A stretch of 11,080 bases of DNA from Porticoccaceae bacterium UBA2002 (GTDB lineage Bacteria > Pseudomonadota > Gammaproteobacteria > Pseudomonadales > Porticoccaceae). Of the stretch, positions 1-6,088 are shown one piece after another. The notes under the pieces were generated by a model. That model was not told the origin of the DNA. It searched no databases and saw only the letters and a list, made by a program, of their open reading frames with translations. Position numbers and translations under genes: made by a program. Position 1 is the stretch's first letter. Every line of letters begins with the position of its first letter. The stretch is from assembly GCA_002334915.1 (NCBI GenBank), contig DDCQ01000018.1, forward strand, positions 64,712 to 75,791. The letters are read 5' to 3'.

Positions 1-533
1 CAGATATCCGGATTATTATCACCTATGGTTTTTAACGCCTCGATCTCATTGAACGGGCCGCGGGCAAAGCCGCGCACCAGGGGCTCAAAGCCGGCCTGCA
101 CTTTGCGACTTCCAGAGGCAGTCAGGGTAGCCAGTGTACGGCCATGAAAGGCATTATCCATCACCAGAATAGTTGGCAGCTTGATACCCAGCTTATTGCC
201 ATAAAGCCTTGCCATCTTAATCGCAGCCTCATTGGCCTCGGCACCGGAGTTGCCAAAAAACACATTGCTCATACCGCTGACATCACAGAGTTTACTGGCC
301 AGAGCCTGTTGGTTGGGAATAGCGAAAAAATTGGAACAATGGGTTAGCTCTGTCGCCTGCTGAGCAACAGCAGCAGCAATTTTTGGATGAGAGTGACCTA
401 GGCCACAGACAGCAATACCCGAGAGCCCATCCAGATATTTGTTTCCTTTATCGTCCCATAGCCAGGCGCCTTCACCCCTAATCAGGGTAGCGGCTCTTGC
501 ACCGTAAGTATTCATTAGGGCTTCTGTGGTCAT
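1..533 (-). CDS. argD: Acetylornithine aminotransferase ArgD, N-terminal part (cut by window edge)
   Basis: This is a PLP-dependent class III aminotransferase of arginine biosynthesis, interconverting N-acetylglutamate semialdehyde and N-acetylornithine in the cytoplasm. The first 177 codons are present and the rest lies beyond base 1. Visible motifs are the ArgD-type start region with NTYG (8-11) and a YLDGLSGIAV segment (33-42), GLGHSHP (44-50), the phosphate-binding NSGAEANEAAIK (95-106) and NAFHGRT (127-133). The cofactor lysine lies in the missing C-terminal part. The ATG at 531-533 has an AGGA Shine-Dalgarno about 7 bases upstream (540-543). The family includes bifunctional N-succinyldiaminopimelate aminotransferases and the related ornithine catabolic enzymes. 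The GIAV...GLGH and NSGAEANEAAIK context fits ArgD best. The reading frame is intact throughout the visible part. Confidence 0.93.
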   Translation of the reverse strand, partial: MTTEALMNTYGARAATLIRGEGAWLWDDKGNKYLDGLSGIAVCGLGHSHPKIAAAVAQQATELTHCSNFFAIPNQQALASKLCDVSGMSNVFFGNSGAEANEAAIKMARLYGNKLGIKLPTILVMDNAFHGRTLATLTASGSRKVQAGFEPLVRGFARGPFNEIEALKTIGDNNPDI

Positions 534-574
534 AACTATCCTGCTTTTGGCTGGTAACCAATATTAATTACAAT

Positions 575-600
575 AAAAAAAGGCAGCCGCGCTGCCCTTT
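575..600 (-). terminator. Intrinsic terminator of the porin/FMN/PepSY operon
   Basis: Read on the minus strand, this is a hairpin with stem AAAGGGCAGC / GCTGCCTTTT (one G-T wobble), a GCG loop and a run of seven T. It lies 69 bases past the stop of the PepSY gene and only about 40 bases before the argD start codon, so it separates the two minus-strand units. Confidence 0.88.
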
Positions 601-624
601 ATGATTTTTTTATAGTATTTGCGG

Positions 625-653
625 ATGATATAGCGGTTTTTTTATGCTGGCAA
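625..653 (-). promoter_or_regulatory. Possible argD promoter upstream of the terminator hairpin
   Basis: On the minus strand, TTGCCA (648-653) and TATCAT (625-630) are separated by 17 bases and match sigma70 elements reasonably. Transcription would start near 618 and pass through the hairpin at 575-600 before argD. The rest of 534-574 is AT-rich but shows no clearly spaced promoter pair, so this is the best candidate. It is unproven. Confidence 0.35.
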
Positions 654-668
654 CTGAGGATTTGGCTG

Positions 669-1415
669 TTACTGCTTGCGCAGCCGCTGGTGATTGACCC
701 AGGCCCAGAGGCCAGTGAAAGCTAAAAGACAGATCAGCAGCCCAACGATATCGACAAACAGCACGCCCGCATCACCAAAAAAGCGGCCACTATGCAGGTC
801 GATAATCAGTGTCTCCAGCGAAATTCCGCCGCTGGTGTCGCCATTGCTAAAGGCTAAAGGCAGACTCTGGGGCTGCAGAATAGTCGCCTGACTCAATACC
901 GATAGGTCGTCGACAGCATTGAGATTTAACAGGTCGGGGTCAAATTCCCAGGCCTCTGTTTCGCCGAGGACAATAATTGTCTGCTCAATGGTGGCCAGGC
1001 CGGTGCTATTGACTGGCAGGCCCTGCACCTGATTAAAGGTTTCTACCAGTAGGCCCTGGGGCGTGAGTATTGATAGAGATTCGCCGCAAAGGGCGACAAT
1101 TAATTGATCGGTGGTGGCCACAGAGGCCAGTGGCGGCGGGCAGTAGCCCAGAGCCTGGTCATTAAAATATAACTCTTCTGTACCAGTACCATAAACCCAG
1201 TTGTTGGCTATCGAGTAACCCTCAGATTTCTGGGGTGCTACACCGTACCAGGACAGCAGCCAGCCATTGGTTAAATTGATTTTACTAAGATTTAGTCCAG
1301 GGGAATGGTTGAGTGCAAAGCCTGTGATAGCCAGAAAAATCATCACCACAAACACCGACAGACCAATACGTCGATGCCAGCGCAGGTTCAGAATAATTGA
1401 CTTCTTAATATCCAC
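669..1415 (-). CDS. PepSY-type two-helix inner-membrane protein
   Basis: This 248-residue membrane protein is of the PepSY-associated transmembrane kind. It has a cytoplasmic N-terminus with the RWHRRIG motif (12-18), a first transmembrane helix (about 17-35) ending in TGFALNHS, a periplasmic domain of roughly 180 residues with two cysteines, and a second helix (about 219-239) with a short basic tail. Family members include inner-membrane reductases of iron uptake such as FpvG. Histidines near the first helix (14 and 37 here) are typical of the group, but heme or flavin binding is not proven from sequence. I chose the GTG at 1413-1415 because AAGG lies 6 bases upstream. An upstream TTG at 1428-1430 is in frame (253 residues) but lacks a ribosome site. 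It is the last gene of a three-gene operon, 26 bases after the FMN-binding gene. It probably passes electrons between the membrane and that partner (inference). Confidence 0.75.
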   Translation of the reverse strand: MDIKKSIILNLRWHRRIGLSVFVVMIFLAITGFALNHSPGLNLSKINLTNGWLLSWYGVAPQKSEGYSIANNWVYGTGTEELYFNDQALGYCPPPLASVATTDQLIVALCGESLSILTPQGLLVETFNQVQGLPVNSTGLATIEQTIIVLGETEAWEFDPDLLNLNAVDDLSVLSQATILQPQSLPLAFSNGDTSGGISLETLIIDLHSGRFFGDAGVLFVDIVGLLICLLAFTGLWAWVNHQRLRKQ

Positions 1416-1441
1416 GGCGAGCCTTATCAATCAGGTTAATA

Positions 1442-1981
1442 CTAGTCTGCTTTGTCGAGTTGGCTATGATAATACAAAGCGAGAGCTGCTACCTTATTTA
1501 CTGCCCAAACCGATAATGTGGCGCCAGTAATACCATCAATATTCTGGTTGAGCCTCATGTTTTGAGTGAGTGAGGCACCGCGATACTGTGCTGTGTAGGC
1601 GGGGTAGCGCACCTCGCCGCCGCGGCTTTCGCGGTAGGCAAGAATTTTCACCTGTTCGATTTTATCCTGATGAATTATCACGCCAATGGTAATGGGCATT
1701 TCCTTGCCAATCTCTTCCAGTATCCAGGCGGTTTTGCCGCCCGCTATATGATAGCGAACTCGCAAACCACCTACTGGACGATCAAGGATATTCTGTGCCT
1801 GTTGGCGAATATCTGCAGTTAACCAGAGTACTCCGGGCCTAGCTGTTTCAGAAGCAAAGACCTGGGCGATAAAGTCCGGGCCAGACTGAAAAACCCCTTT
1901 GGCCGTCACCCAGGGTGAGGACAAAGAGGTTGCTAGTAGAGTGCCCATTAATATCAGGGCTTTGATGTTAAGTCTGTGCAT
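1442..1981 (-). CDS. Periplasmic FMN-binding domain protein (covalent flavin type)
   Basis: This 179-residue protein has an N-terminal signal sequence (basic start, hydrophobic about 7-22). Its C-terminal FMN-binding domain carries the flavinylation motif DGITGATLS (149-157), which fits the pattern Dxx(S/T)GATx(S/T). In this family (NqrC, RnfG and relatives) FMN is joined by a phosphoester bond to the last threonine of the TGAT, here Thr155, by the transferase ApbE. Residues 121-135 hold a conserved GGEVRYPAY-like stretch before the site. The ATG directly abuts the TAG stop of the upstream porin (no gap) and has no strong ribosome site of its own, so translational coupling is likely. No apbE gene is in the window. 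The protein most likely acts as a one- or two-electron carrier in the periplasm working with the neighbouring PepSY protein (inference). Confidence 0.85.
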   Translation of the reverse strand: MHRLNIKALILMGTLLATSLSSPWVTAKGVFQSGPDFIAQVFASETARPGVLWLTADIRQQAQNILDRPVGGLRVRYHIAGGKTAWILEEIGKEMPITIGVIIHQDKIEQVKILAYRESRGGEVRYPAYTAQYRGASLTQNMRLNQNIDGITGATLSVWAVNKVAALALYYHSQLDKAD

Positions 1982-3166
1982 CTAGAATGAATAGCCGACG
2001 CCCATGTTGATGCCATCATAACCTGCCTCACCTGGTGCATCCTGATTCTGGTAATCGAACTTGAATACCACATTGGGGTGAAGCCAGTAGTTGACACCCA
2101 GGTCGAACTGAGTAATTTGAGAATCTACAGCTGCCGCCGCGCTATTATCCCACTGGCTGTAGCGTGCAAATAGTCCCAGCTTTTCATTCACCTTGTAAGA
2201 GGGTTCTATATACAGACCGGTCTGTTCGCTGGCGCCATCCACTGTGGCATTGATAACATCATCAAAGTCCCACCGGGCATAGAGCGCGCGCAACTGGAAG
2301 TCATCTCTCTGCCAGGCAACATGGGTTTCAAACAGAGTGCCGTCAATGGCAGCACCTTCACCCTGACGCACATCGGTCTGAAACTGCAGAGAGGCAGCGA
2401 CTTCAAGACCTGGAATAGCAGTGTATTTTAGGCGTCCGGTAAAGGCCATATTGTCTGCCTTGGCCTTACCTACCTTTTGGCGACCATCGCGAGGTTTGTA
2501 TTTGCCTTCAGCAATATACAGACCGGAGTGGGCAGCGACGTCATAGCTGAGGCCAGGGTTAAGTTGGCCCTTTAATGCAGCGCCAGCTTCCCACCAGGTA
2601 GCCGGGATAATATTTTTCTCAACATTATTACGCTCGGTACCATAAAAGGTGTTGGGTTCGTGGGTTTCATTTAAAAGGCCTATGGGCATTAGAAACAGCC
2701 CCGCTTTTGCTGACAGATTGTCTGTCGCATCCCATTCAATATAGGCTTGTTCTAGCTCTATCTCACCCACTTTGCCTTCACCGGCAACACTGTGCTCTAG
2801 TTCGAGTTCAGAGAAGAAGCGAATGCTGTCGGTAAACTGATGACCGGTAAACATCACATAGCGGTGAAAATCGACGGCATCCTTGGTGGCTGATGAATCG
2901 TCTTGTTCAAGACTGTTGTAATGGACCTCACCATAGCCACCAAAGGTGGTTTTGCTGGCGGTTACCGGCGTGAATGCGATCTGCTCTACGGCGGTAATCG
3001 TGGCTTCCGTTATAACCTCATTTTCCTTTAGCTGGTCCTTAAGTTCTGCAATTTCGGCCTGCTGGTTCTGAATAATCTGCCACATCTGCTCAAGAGTGGG
3101 CGTTTCCGCCTGTGCTGTTGCAGTTAGGTTCATGCCAACTACCAAGGCAAGAATCTTTTTGTTCAT
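1982..3166 (-). CDS. Outer-membrane porin with N-terminal coiled coil (OprO/OprP-like)
   Basis: This 394-residue protein has a signal peptide cleaved after AQA (18-20). A short helical/coiled-coil segment follows (about 25-60, LEQMWQIIQNQQAEIAELK), and then a beta-barrel with alternating polar/hydrophobic strands ending in the terminal phenylalanine of GVGYSF, the signal for barrel assembly. The strand-rich body, including FGGYGEVHYN (75-84), NETHEPNTFYGTERN and the YxxxP-type turns, resembles the phosphate-selective porin O/P family. The transported substrate cannot be read from sequence. The start ATG has an AGGAG ribosome site at 3174-3178, 7 bases away. It is the first gene of the operon with the FMN-binding and PepSY genes and lies behind a Fur-box-like site, so iron-starvation induction is expected (inference). 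In that setting it may pass a ferric chelate or another small solute rather than phosphate. Confidence 0.82.
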   Translation of the reverse strand: MNKKILALVVGMNLTATAQAETPTLEQMWQIIQNQQAEIAELKDQLKENEVITEATITAVEQIAFTPVTASKTTFGGYGEVHYNSLEQDDSSATKDAVDFHRYVMFTGHQFTDSIRFFSELELEHSVAGEGKVGEIELEQAYIEWDATDNLSAKAGLFLMPIGLLNETHEPNTFYGTERNNVEKNIIPATWWEAGAALKGQLNPGLSYDVAAHSGLYIAEGKYKPRDGRQKVGKAKADNMAFTGRLKYTAIPGLEVAASLQFQTDVRQGEGAAIDGTLFETHVAWQRDDFQLRALYARWDFDDVINATVDGASEQTGLYIEPSYKVNEKLGLFARYSQWDNSAAAAVDSQITQFDLGVNYWLHPNVVFKFDYQNQDAPGEAGYDGINMGVGYSF

Positions 3167-3219
3167 CAGTGAGCTCCTAAAATGAAATAAATGTAATGGG
3201 ATAAATTGCTTGAAGACGA

Positions 3220-3249
3220 ACTATAGTTAATATTAAACGCAAATGCTAA
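3220..3249 (-). promoter_or_regulatory. Promoter of the porin/FMN/PepSY operon
   Basis: On the minus strand, TTAGCA (3244-3249) and TATAGT (3220-3225) are spaced by 18 bases. The -35 element lies inside the Fur-box-like dyad, the position expected for repression. The leader would be about 45-50 bases to the porin ATG. Confidence 0.5.
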
Positions 3250-3266
3250 TCGTTCTTATTTGCATT
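3239..3266. promoter_or_regulatory. Fur-box-like operator between porin operon and grxD
   Basis: GCAAATGCTAATCGTTCTT (3239-3257) matches the 19-base consensus GATAATGATAATCATTATC at 13 positions. On the other strand, TAAGAACGATTAGCA (3244-3258) matches the 7-1-7 form at 10 of 14. The AT-rich dyad with flanking TGCAAAT/ATTTGC is the form often seen before iron-regulated genes in gammaproteobacteria. It overlaps the porin operon's -35 element and abuts the -35 of a plus-strand promoter. Confidence 0.6.
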
Positions 3267-3287
3267 ACGAAAACTGAGCCTTATACT
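3260..3287 (+). promoter_or_regulatory. Distal grxD promoter next to the Fur-like site
   Basis: TTGCAT (3260-3265) and TATACT (3282-3287) with a 16-base spacer form a good sigma70 match. The predicted start near 3294 gives a leader of about 113 bases to grxD. Its -35 overlaps the right flank of the Fur-like dyad. Confidence 0.5.
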
Positions 3288-3348
3288 GGATGAGTGTGGT
3301 TTTATGGATAAGTTGAAATTATTAACCTGTAGCCCTGTATCAGAGCCA

Positions 3349-3376
3349 TTGAAATTGGTAAAATCTCAGCCATACT
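3349..3376 (+). promoter_or_regulatory. Proximal grxD promoter candidate
   Basis: TTGAAA (3349-3354) and CATACT (3371-3376) are separated by 16 bases. The start would lie about 25 bases before the grxD ATG. It could work alongside the distal promoter at 3260-3287. Confidence 0.4.
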
Positions 3377-3406
3377 AATCAGCGACTATTTTAGAGGTCT
3401 GTCTTA

Positions 3407-3742
3407 ATGGACATTATGGAAACGATCCGCGAACAGGTGGAAAACAACTCAGTACTACTTTACATGAAAGGGTCTCCCAATCAGCCTCAATGTGGTTTTT
3501 CTTCACGTACGGTTCAAGCATTGATGGCCTGTGGGCAACGCTTTGCCTATGTGGATATTCTGTCCAATCCGGAAATCCGCAGTAATCTGCCGGCATTTGG
3601 CAACTGGCCTACCTTTCCTCAGCTCTGGGTTGCTGGCGAGCTGATCGGCGGCTGCGACATTGTCACTGAAATGCAGGAGAAAGGAGAGTTGAAGCCTTTG
3701 ATCGATGAAGCCATAGGTGAGGAGCCATCAACTGAGGGTTGA
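3407..3742 (+). CDS. grxD: Monothiol glutaredoxin Grx4 (CGFS type)
   Basis: This 111-residue cytoplasmic glutaredoxin has the monothiol active site CGFS (29-32) preceded by LLYMKGSP (17-24). It also has the glutathione-contacting WPTFPQLWV (47-55 in the family, here in NWPTFPQLWV) and the GGCDI turn. The sequence is close to E. coli Grx4 along its full length. The family carries and inserts [2Fe-2S] clusters, often with BolA partners, rather than reducing disulfides. The ATG at 3407 has GAGG 9 bases upstream (3394-3397). An in-frame ATG at 3416 would shorten it by three residues, but the longer form aligns better with E. coli Grx4. It is monocistronic, closed by the terminator at 3772-3806, and divergent from the Fur-boxed porin operon. 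Confidence 0.96.
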   Translation: MDIMETIREQVENNSVLLYMKGSPNQPQCGFSSRTVQALMACGQRFAYVDILSNPEIRSNLPAFGNWPTFPQLWVAGELIGGCDIVTEMQEKGELKPLIDEAIGEEPSTEG

Positions 3743-3771
3743 AGCCCCAGGCAGCTAAGCTAAAAATATTT

Positions 3772-3806
3772 AAAGAGTCTGGATCAATGTCCAGACTCTT
3801 TTTTTT
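3772..3806 (+). terminator. Intrinsic terminator after grxD
   Basis: Stem AAAGAGTCTGGA / TCCAGACTCTTT with a TCAATG loop is followed by a T run reaching 3806. It starts 30 bases after the grxD stop. The A run on the left side means it could also act on the other strand, but no minus-strand gene ends here. Confidence 0.93.
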
Positions 3807-3889
3807 GCCTGCTGTTTTTCTACCCAGGATCTTTTCATCAATCACTTTTATCAACCATTTGCGGCCGACCACCGTCCTATCAAAACAAT

Positions 3890-3918
3890 AGCCAATTTCA
3901 ATTGGCTGACAGTCAGCC
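3890..3918. promoter_or_regulatory. Two overlapping perfect dyads before the peroxiredoxin gene
   Basis: AGCCAATT-TC-AATTGGCT (3890-3907) is a perfect 8-2-8 inverted repeat. GGCTGAC-A-GTCAGCC (3904-3918) is a perfect 7-1-7 inverted repeat. They share GGCT (3904-3907), so only one hairpin can form at a time. They overlap the -35 element (TTGGCT, 3902-3907) of a possible promoter with CATTAT (3926-3931, 18-base spacer). An operator for a dimeric regulator is the simplest reading. I do not recognise a specific regulator's consensus. Confidence 0.4.
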
Positions 3919-3987
3919 TGAGTGCCATTATTAGCTCGCAATCTAATCTTTTAAAATCAATCTTATTTTTTATTACAGGAGCACTTT

Positions 3988-4593
3988 ATGGGTGTTTTAG
4001 TAGGACGGTCAGCACCTGACTTTACCGCAGCAGCAGTTACTGGAAGCGGAGAAATTATCGATAACTTTAATCTTGGCGAAGCTATCAAGGGCAAGAAAGC
4101 CGTGGTTTTCTTTTATCCTCTGGACTTTACCTTTGTCTGTCCTTCCGAGCTGATCGCTTTTGATCATCGCTACGAAGAATTCCAACAGCGCGGTGTAGAG
4201 GTAATTGGCGTGTCTATCGACTCCCAGTTCTCTCACAACGCATGGCGCAATACTGCCGTTAATGATGGCGGCATTGGCGCAGTTCGCTACACATTGGTTG
4301 CCGATGTAAAGCATGAAATCTGTCAGGCCTATGATGTTGAGCATCCCGCCGATGGCGTCGCTTTCCGCGGTTCATTCTTAATTGATGAGCAGGGCATGGT
4401 TCGTCACCAGGTAGTGAATGATCTGCCTCTGGGGCGTAATGTCGACGAAATGCTGCGTATGGTTGATGCTCTGAGCTTCCATGAAGAGCACGGCGAAGTT
4501 TGTCCAGCAGGCTGGAATCGCGGTGACAAAGGCATGAAAGACACCACAGCTGGTGTGGCCGAATATCTGTCGGAGAATGCTGGCGCGCTGTAG
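3988..4593 (+). CDS. Typical 2-Cys peroxiredoxin (AhpC/Prx1 family)
   Basis: This 201-residue cytoplasmic thiol peroxidase reduces hydrogen peroxide and organic hydroperoxides. The peroxidatic Cys51 sits in DFTFVCPSE with Thr48, the resolving Cys172 lies in EVCPAGW, and Arg127 is in the conserved FRGSFLID stretch. A third cysteine (112) is in HEICQAYDV. A GGIG loop (94-97) resembles the GGLG of inactivation-sensitive peroxiredoxins, but the C-terminal helix has YL (193-194) where those have YF. The AGGAG site at 3977-3981 lies 6 bases before the ATG. It is monocistronic, with its own terminator at 4614-4647. It follows grxD; in Pseudomonas a 2-Cys peroxiredoxin and grxD flank bacterioferritin genes, which are absent here. 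Reductant (thioredoxin or AhpF-like) is not determined. Confidence 0.94.
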   Translation: MGVLVGRSAPDFTAAAVTGSGEIIDNFNLGEAIKGKKAVVFFYPLDFTFVCPSELIAFDHRYEEFQQRGVEVIGVSIDSQFSHNAWRNTAVNDGGIGAVRYTLVADVKHEICQAYDVEHPADGVAFRGSFLIDEQGMVRHQVVNDLPLGRNVDEMLRMVDALSFHEEHGEVCPAGWNRGDKGMKDTTAGVAEYLSENAGAL

Positions 4594-4613
4594 TTGCAAG
4601 CAGAGGCAAAGAT

Positions 4614-4647
4614 AAAAACCCCGCGCCTAAACTCGCGGGGTTTTTTT
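4614..4647 (+). terminator. Intrinsic terminator after the peroxiredoxin gene
   Basis: AAAAACCCCGCG and CGCGGGGTTTTTTT pair around an 8-base loop (4626-4633), with a GC-rich 7-bp core and a T run. It begins 20 bases past the stop codon. Confidence 0.95.
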
Positions 4648-4736
4648 GTATGGCTTATTGGCGAGTGGGTCACATATTGCCAGTGCAGGGTTGGCTAATA
4701 TAGCCGCTGGATTTTACTGGCATTCAAGGACCTATT

Positions 4737-5477
4737 ATGAAACTCGCACCCCATTTGCTCTGCACTCTTCTTGCAATGACACCATTGACCGCAGCAGCGG
4801 ATTTTATCGGCCTCTATCTGGGGCTGGGTTCTTGGCAGGGTACACCTACGGGCAATATTGGGCGCACTGATATAGACCTGGACTCAACGCTTAATCTTGA
4901 AGAGCAGAGCAATAATTTTGCCTATATTGCTATCGAACACCCGATTCCCCTGTTACCTAACCTGCGAGTGCAGCACAGCGAGATGAATTGGAGCGGAAGC
5001 GCGCTAATAGAATCTGGGACAGACTTAAATGGCAATCCATTTACTACGACTCAGCAGGCTGACATAGCTCTGGATCTAACCCATACAGACGCGACTTTTT
5101 ACTATGAGGTTTTAGACAATATTATCGATTTCGATCTGGGGGTGACCGCCAGGTTGTTTGATGGTGAGGCTAGTCTAACCCAGCAGGAGAGCATTGAGTT
5201 GGAGGCTGTGGTGCCGCTGTTATATGGCAAGCTGGGCGTATCAGTTCCCACCACTGGGCTGGCTGCAGAGCTGTCGGCGAACTGGATCAATGTAGATGAT
5301 TTCAGGCTGGTGGATTGGTCTGCCCAGTTAAACTATGAATTTGATGTGCTGCCGGCCATGGATGCCGCAATAATCCTTGGCTACAGATCACAGTTAATTG
5401 AACTGGATGATCTCGATGAGCTGCAGTCGGATGCCAGATTTGATGGCTACTTTCTAGCTTTGCAGCTGCACTTTTAA
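4737..5477 (+). CDS. Outer-membrane beta-barrel protein (TIGR04219-like)
   Basis: This 246-residue secreted protein has a signal peptide (about 1-21, ending TAAA before DFIGLY). The mature part begins with the FIGLYLGLGSWQ motif (23-34) and contains alternating strands. It ends in LQLHF, whose terminal phenylalanine is the usual sorting signal for outer-membrane barrels. Features such as the Gly-rich first strand, LDLTHTDATFYYEVLDN (112-128 region) and DFDLGVTARLFDG resemble the uncharacterised TIGR04219 outer-membrane family of gammaproteobacteria. Function is unknown. The AAGGA at 4726-4730 lies 6 bases before the ATG. It stands alone, between the peroxiredoxin terminator and a converging NUDIX gene with an 18-base gap. 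No strong promoter pair was found in 4648-4725. TTGCCA (4677) with TATAGC (4699) at 16 bases is a weak candidate. Confidence 0.75.
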   Translation: MKLAPHLLCTLLAMTPLTAAADFIGLYLGLGSWQGTPTGNIGRTDIDLDSTLNLEEQSNNFAYIAIEHPIPLLPNLRVQHSEMNWSGSALIESGTDLNGNPFTTTQQADIALDLTHTDATFYYEVLDNIIDFDLGVTARLFDGEASLTQQESIELEAVVPLLYGKLGVSVPTTGLAAELSANWINVDDFRLVDWSAQLNYEFDVLPAMDAAIILGYRSQLIELDDLDELQSDARFDGYFLALQLHF

Positions 5478-5495
5478 CCTGCTTCTAATCTAGTT

Positions 5496-6047
5496 TTAGG
5501 CTCTGCGGCTGCGCCAGGGGCGAGCTATCTCTTCGTGCTTTACCTCATATTCGCCGGTCTGACGATCTCTGAGATAATGGTCAAGGGCCAGCTCCACTAC
5601 TGGGAAGGCCAGCTCAGACCAGGGAATATCTGCCTCATCAAAAAGAGCCACTTCCGAGGATTCAGAGCTGGGGCCAAAAACCGGCTCTGCCAATTCTGCC
5701 CTGTAGAACACATAGACCTGATTGATCTGCGGAATATCGAACAGAGCGTAAAGGCTGGGGTTAATAACCGCAGCATTGGCTTCTTCAACACATTCGCGCA
5801 GCGCACCATCAAGAGAGGATTCGCCGTTCTCCAAAAAGCCCGCAGGCAGGGTCCAAAAGCCATGGCGGGGCTCGATGGAGCGTTTACACAGCAGTACCTG
5901 TTCGCCATATACAGGCAGCACACCGGCGATAACCTTGGGGTTCTGGTAATGGATAACCTCACAGGTCACACAGACATGGCGTTCGCGGTTATCACCCTCT
6001 GGTATCTTTTTTATAACGGCATTGCCGCAAGTGGAACAAAAATTCAT
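5496..6047 (-). CDS. NUDIX hydrolase with N-terminal zinc ribbon
   Basis: This 183-residue protein begins with a zinc ribbon of two CxxC pairs (Cys4/Cys7 and Cys26/Cys29), then a NUDIX fold. The NUDIX box G70-x5-E76-x7-R84-E85-CV-E88-E89-A-N91 keeps all the metal-binding residues, but the glycine usual at position 91 is asparagine. Such proteins hydrolyse nucleoside diphosphates linked to another group. The substrate (ADP-ribose, NADH or other) cannot be assigned here. The domain order suggests the zinc-ribbon NUDIX group rather than NudC, because the NudC-specific C-terminal SQPWPFP motif is absent. The ATG at 6045-6047 has no clear Shine-Dalgarno. It is divergent from the other NUDIX gene, with a 41-base shared intergenic region. 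Confidence 0.88.
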   Translation of the reverse strand: MNFCSTCGNAVIKKIPEGDNRERHVCVTCEVIHYQNPKVIAGVLPVYGEQVLLCKRSIEPRHGFWTLPAGFLENGESSLDGALRECVEEANAAVINPSLYALFDIPQINQVYVFYRAELAEPVFGPSSESSEVALFDEADIPWSELAFPVVELALDHYLRDRQTGEYEVKHEEIARPWRSRRA

Positions 6048-6074
6048 GAAAAGCTCAGAAAGTTAAGTCAGCCG

Positions 6075-6082
6075 AGTATAAT
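6075..6082. promoter_or_regulatory. Overlapping -10 elements for two divergent NUDIX genes
   Basis: The sequence AGTATAAT reads TATAAT (6077-6082) on plus and TATACT (6075-6080) on minus. Neither has a convincing -35 partner. The plus -10 sits 6 bases before the ATG at 6089, so the mRNA of the plus gene would be almost leaderless. The minus gene's leader would be about 20 bases. Confidence 0.4.
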
Positions 6083-6088
6083 GCACAA

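Noticed and set aside
3294..3406. Small regulatory RNA of the RyhB type downstream of the Fur-like site
   Set aside because: The promoter is plausible, but no hairpin-plus-T-run terminator exists before grxD, so the transcript is better explained as the grxD leader.
3663..3941. Minus-strand open frame of 92 codons through the grxD terminator
   Set aside because: It starts at the peroxiredoxin dyads, crosses a strong terminator hairpin and runs antisense into grxD, with no domain.
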